7,441 bases of DNA from NCBI GenBank assembly GCA_023473405.1, contig JAMCZD010000065.1, positions 1 through 7,441 on the forward strand. Reading direction: 5' to 3'. The notes beneath the pieces are model-generated. The model was not told the DNA's origin. It saw only the letters and a list, made by a program, of their open reading frames with translations, and did no database searches. This document shows positions 6,386 through 7,441 of the stretch, one piece after another. Each line of letters begins with the position of its first letter. Within the stretch, counting starts at the first letter, position 1. The position numbers and the translations under genes were made by a program. The stretch comes from Candidatus Omnitrophota bacterium (GTDB lineage Bacteria; Verrucomicrobiota; Verrucomicrobiia; Limisphaerales; UBA1319).

Positions 6386-6802
6386 ATGAAAAACGGAACG
6401 TTCTGGGTAATAATCGACACCGAGACCGATGGGCTCTTTGATCCCATACACATCGTCGAACTGGCCGGCCAACTGATGGAAGGATGGCACCCCGTAGGGA
6501 AGCCCTTCAGAATGCTTTTGAATCATAACGTTTACATCCCACCCGCGGCCGTCGCGATTCACGGTTACACCCAGGAATATCTAAGAGAGCACGGCGAACC
6601 GCCTCGCCACGTTCACGCAGCGTTTCGAGATTACGCCAAGGACTATCCCTTGATCGCTCACATGAGTGTCCGTGTGCTCCGATTCAAAAGCGGAGCAACC
6701 GGCCGCTTACCTTTTGGTTCAAGCCTGATCAGCATCTTTGGCTTGTCTAATGTCACGATGCTTGCGGCAGTTTACTTTCATTGGGCATGTCATCCAGCCT
6801 GA
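6386..6802 (+). CDS. Truncated DnaQ-like (DEDD) 3'-5' exonuclease remnant
   Basis: The open frame encodes 138 residues. Residues 1-92 match the start of a DnaQ/RNase T superfamily 3'-5' exonuclease: FWVIIDTETDGLFDPIHIVELAG has the ExoI Asp11 and Glu13, followed by LLNHNVYIPPAAVAIHGYT, FRDYAKDYPLIAH. Relatives continue AHNLSFDW (ExoII) and later carry the ExoIII HxAxxD motif. Here homology ends at about residue 92-94 (6661-6668) and the last 44 residues are unlike any exonuclease, so two of the three catalytic motifs are missing and activity is not expected. The foreign tail is read from hairpin-forming DNA (6675-6745), which suggests a repeat insertion or rearrangement cut the gene. No strong RBS precedes the ATG at 6386. 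Family call is secure; whether the frame is still expressed is unknown. Confidence 0.75.
   Translation: MKNGTFWVIIDTETDGLFDPIHIVELAGQLMEGWHPVGKPFRMLLNHNVYIPPAAVAIHGYTQEYLREHGEPPRHVHAAFRDYAKDYPLIAHMSVRVLRFKSGATGRLPFGSSLISIFGLSNVTMLAAVYFHWACHPA
6675..6745. repeat. Two consecutive hairpins inside the truncated exonuclease frame
   Basis: TGCTCCG (6675-6681) pairs with CGGAGCA (6691-6697) around a 9-base loop, and CAAGCC (6720-6725) pairs with GGCTTG (6740-6745). They begin just after exonuclease homology is lost, suggesting they belong to inserted non-coding DNA rather than to the gene. Confidence 0.45.
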
Positions 6803-7019
6803 CCCCCCGACCGCCCTGATGCTGGCAGTCGCGGAGACTTCCTCTCGGTCGTCTCCTCCCTCTGACGAGGGGGGGGTATGTTGTCCCGGCAGCTTCCGAC
6901 CCAACCGTTACCAGTCACGCCGGTGCCAGTGGAGCTACTGCAGACGGAACTGCAGGTTCATCTTATGGTTTTCATATTGAACAATTACTCAAACGACTTC
7001 GTGTCGCACTTCAAAGCCA
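6803..7019. other. Non-coding stretch with a strong GC hairpin
   Basis: I see no gene here. CCTCCCTC (6855-6862) pairs with GAGGGGGG (6867-6874) around TGAC, eight pairs including one G-T. It has no T-run after it, so it is at best an atypical terminator. CTGCAG occurs twice close together around 6936-6954. The rest (a lower-GC part around 6960-7010) shows nothing recognisable. Confidence 0.4.
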
Positions 7020-7203
7020 TTAGCCGGTGGTTGAGCGCGGCGACACCACCGTAATATGGCGATATTCACGTCCGCATCCCGGAGGGATGCCGGCGCCCTC
7101 TGCGATCCCTCCGGGATCGGATTTGATTCACGTTCACGTTCCGGGGGTGGCGCTCGTGCCTCGCACAACCCCCGGCTAATGGCTGGCATCCCTCCGGGAT
7201 GGC
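7020..7203. repeat. Hairpin-rich intergenic repeat
   Basis: Several stems stand in a row: CGGTGGT/ACCACCG at about 7025-7051; GCATCCC/GGGATGC at 7074-7090; CGATCCC/GGGATCG at 7103-7119; CCGGGGGT (7141-7148) with ACCCCCGG (7168-7175); and CATCCC/GGGATG at 7187-7201. The outer GCATCCCGGAGGGATG and CATCCCTCCGGGATG arms are also inverted copies of each other, so the unit is palindromic at two scales. Minus-strand translations (HPGGMPAISRGL, PIPEGSQR) resemble spurious short ORFs that recur in Verrucomicrobiota and Planctomycetota genomes where such repeats are annotated by mistake. It abuts copy B of the terminal element. Confidence 0.65.
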
Positions 7204-7220
7204 CGCCCATACCTCACGTG

Positions 7221-7402
7221 TCCTATAATCTTTGCATGAGCAGATTGCGGGCAAGGCTTTTCCCCCTTTTTATGGCCGAGCGCCCAACGGATGAGGAGGC
7301 AACCAAGCAGGGCTGAAAAATCATCAAGCACCGCTTCATCCCGCTGCTGCGACAACGGCAAAGGATAGGGCAATGCAAAGATTATAGGACCGACCCCCAA
7401 AA
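7221..7402. repeat. Copy B of the ~170-bp terminal-inverted-repeat element
   Basis: TCCTATAATCTTTGCAT (7221-7237) and ATGCAAAGATTATAGGA (7373-7389) are perfect 17-bp inverted repeats. The body matches copy A at 17-184 in the same orientation. Here the outer GGGGACGG on the left is missing (the flank is CACGTG), while the right outer sequence CCGACCCCC is fuller than in copy A, so each copy has lost a different outer end. The inverted repeats include TATAAT, a perfect -10 hexamer pointing inward. Copy B bounds the window's genes on the right as copy A does on the left, about 7.2 kb apart. Confidence 0.82.
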
Positions 7403-7441
7403 TACATTCGGAGCACACGAAACTGTTAGAAACAAAAGTGA

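Noticed and set aside
6386..6802. Anti-phage nuclease system
   Set aside because: The exonuclease lacks two of three catalytic motifs and has no defence-type partner gene nearby.
7020..7203. CRISPR array or integron attC site
   Set aside because: The repeats are palindromic and unequally spaced with no uniform spacers, there are no cas or integrase genes, and attC core boxes were not found.

Overview
The window looks like accessory DNA from a soil- or sediment-type bacterium, most likely Verrucomicrobiota, with Acidobacteriota or Planctomycetota as alternatives. The reasons are a secreted glycoside hydrolase with a discoidin-type tail, hairpin-rich intergenic repeats of a style common in those genomes, and protein sequences resembling homologues from those groups. 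No rRNA, tRNA or ribosomal gene is present, so the assignment is inference.

Layout, left to right. (1) 9-193: copy A of a roughly 170-bp element with 17-bp terminal inverted repeats. (2) 232-1710 (+): secreted, divergent GH29 (alpha-L-fucosidase-like) enzyme. (3) 1949-4181 (+): remains of an oxidoreductase cluster: a Zn-dependent alcohol dehydrogenase that has lost its N-terminus and carries a frameshift in its Rossmann motif; an intact Mn-cupin closely resembling the GtHNL-type (R)-hydroxynitrile lyase; an in-frame chimera of a tautomerase N-terminus and the C-terminal two thirds of an aldo/keto reductase; and the first 31 codons of a second aldo/keto reductase. (4) 4170-4339 (-): frameshifted fragment of an IS110-family transposase joined directly to that second reductase. 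(5) 4399-6048 (-): intact class I hybrid cluster protein gene (hcp), preceded by an FNR/NnrR-type box placed where a class II activator site should be. (6) 6386-6802 (+): the first third to half of a DnaQ-like 3'-5' exonuclease running into hairpin-forming DNA. (7) 7020-7203: hairpin-rich intergenic repeat. (8) 7221-7402: copy B of the element at the left end, in the same orientation.

The theme is gene decay among repeats. Only three of the protein genes look complete (GH29, cupin, hcp). The others are broken by an indel, a deletion with an in-frame fusion, or truncation against mobile DNA. The best-supported functional unit is hcp with its nitrosative-stress/anoxia promoter. The best-supported surprise is an intact hydroxynitrile-lyase-like cupin surviving among broken neighbours. 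I saw no CRISPR array, phage module or defence system.
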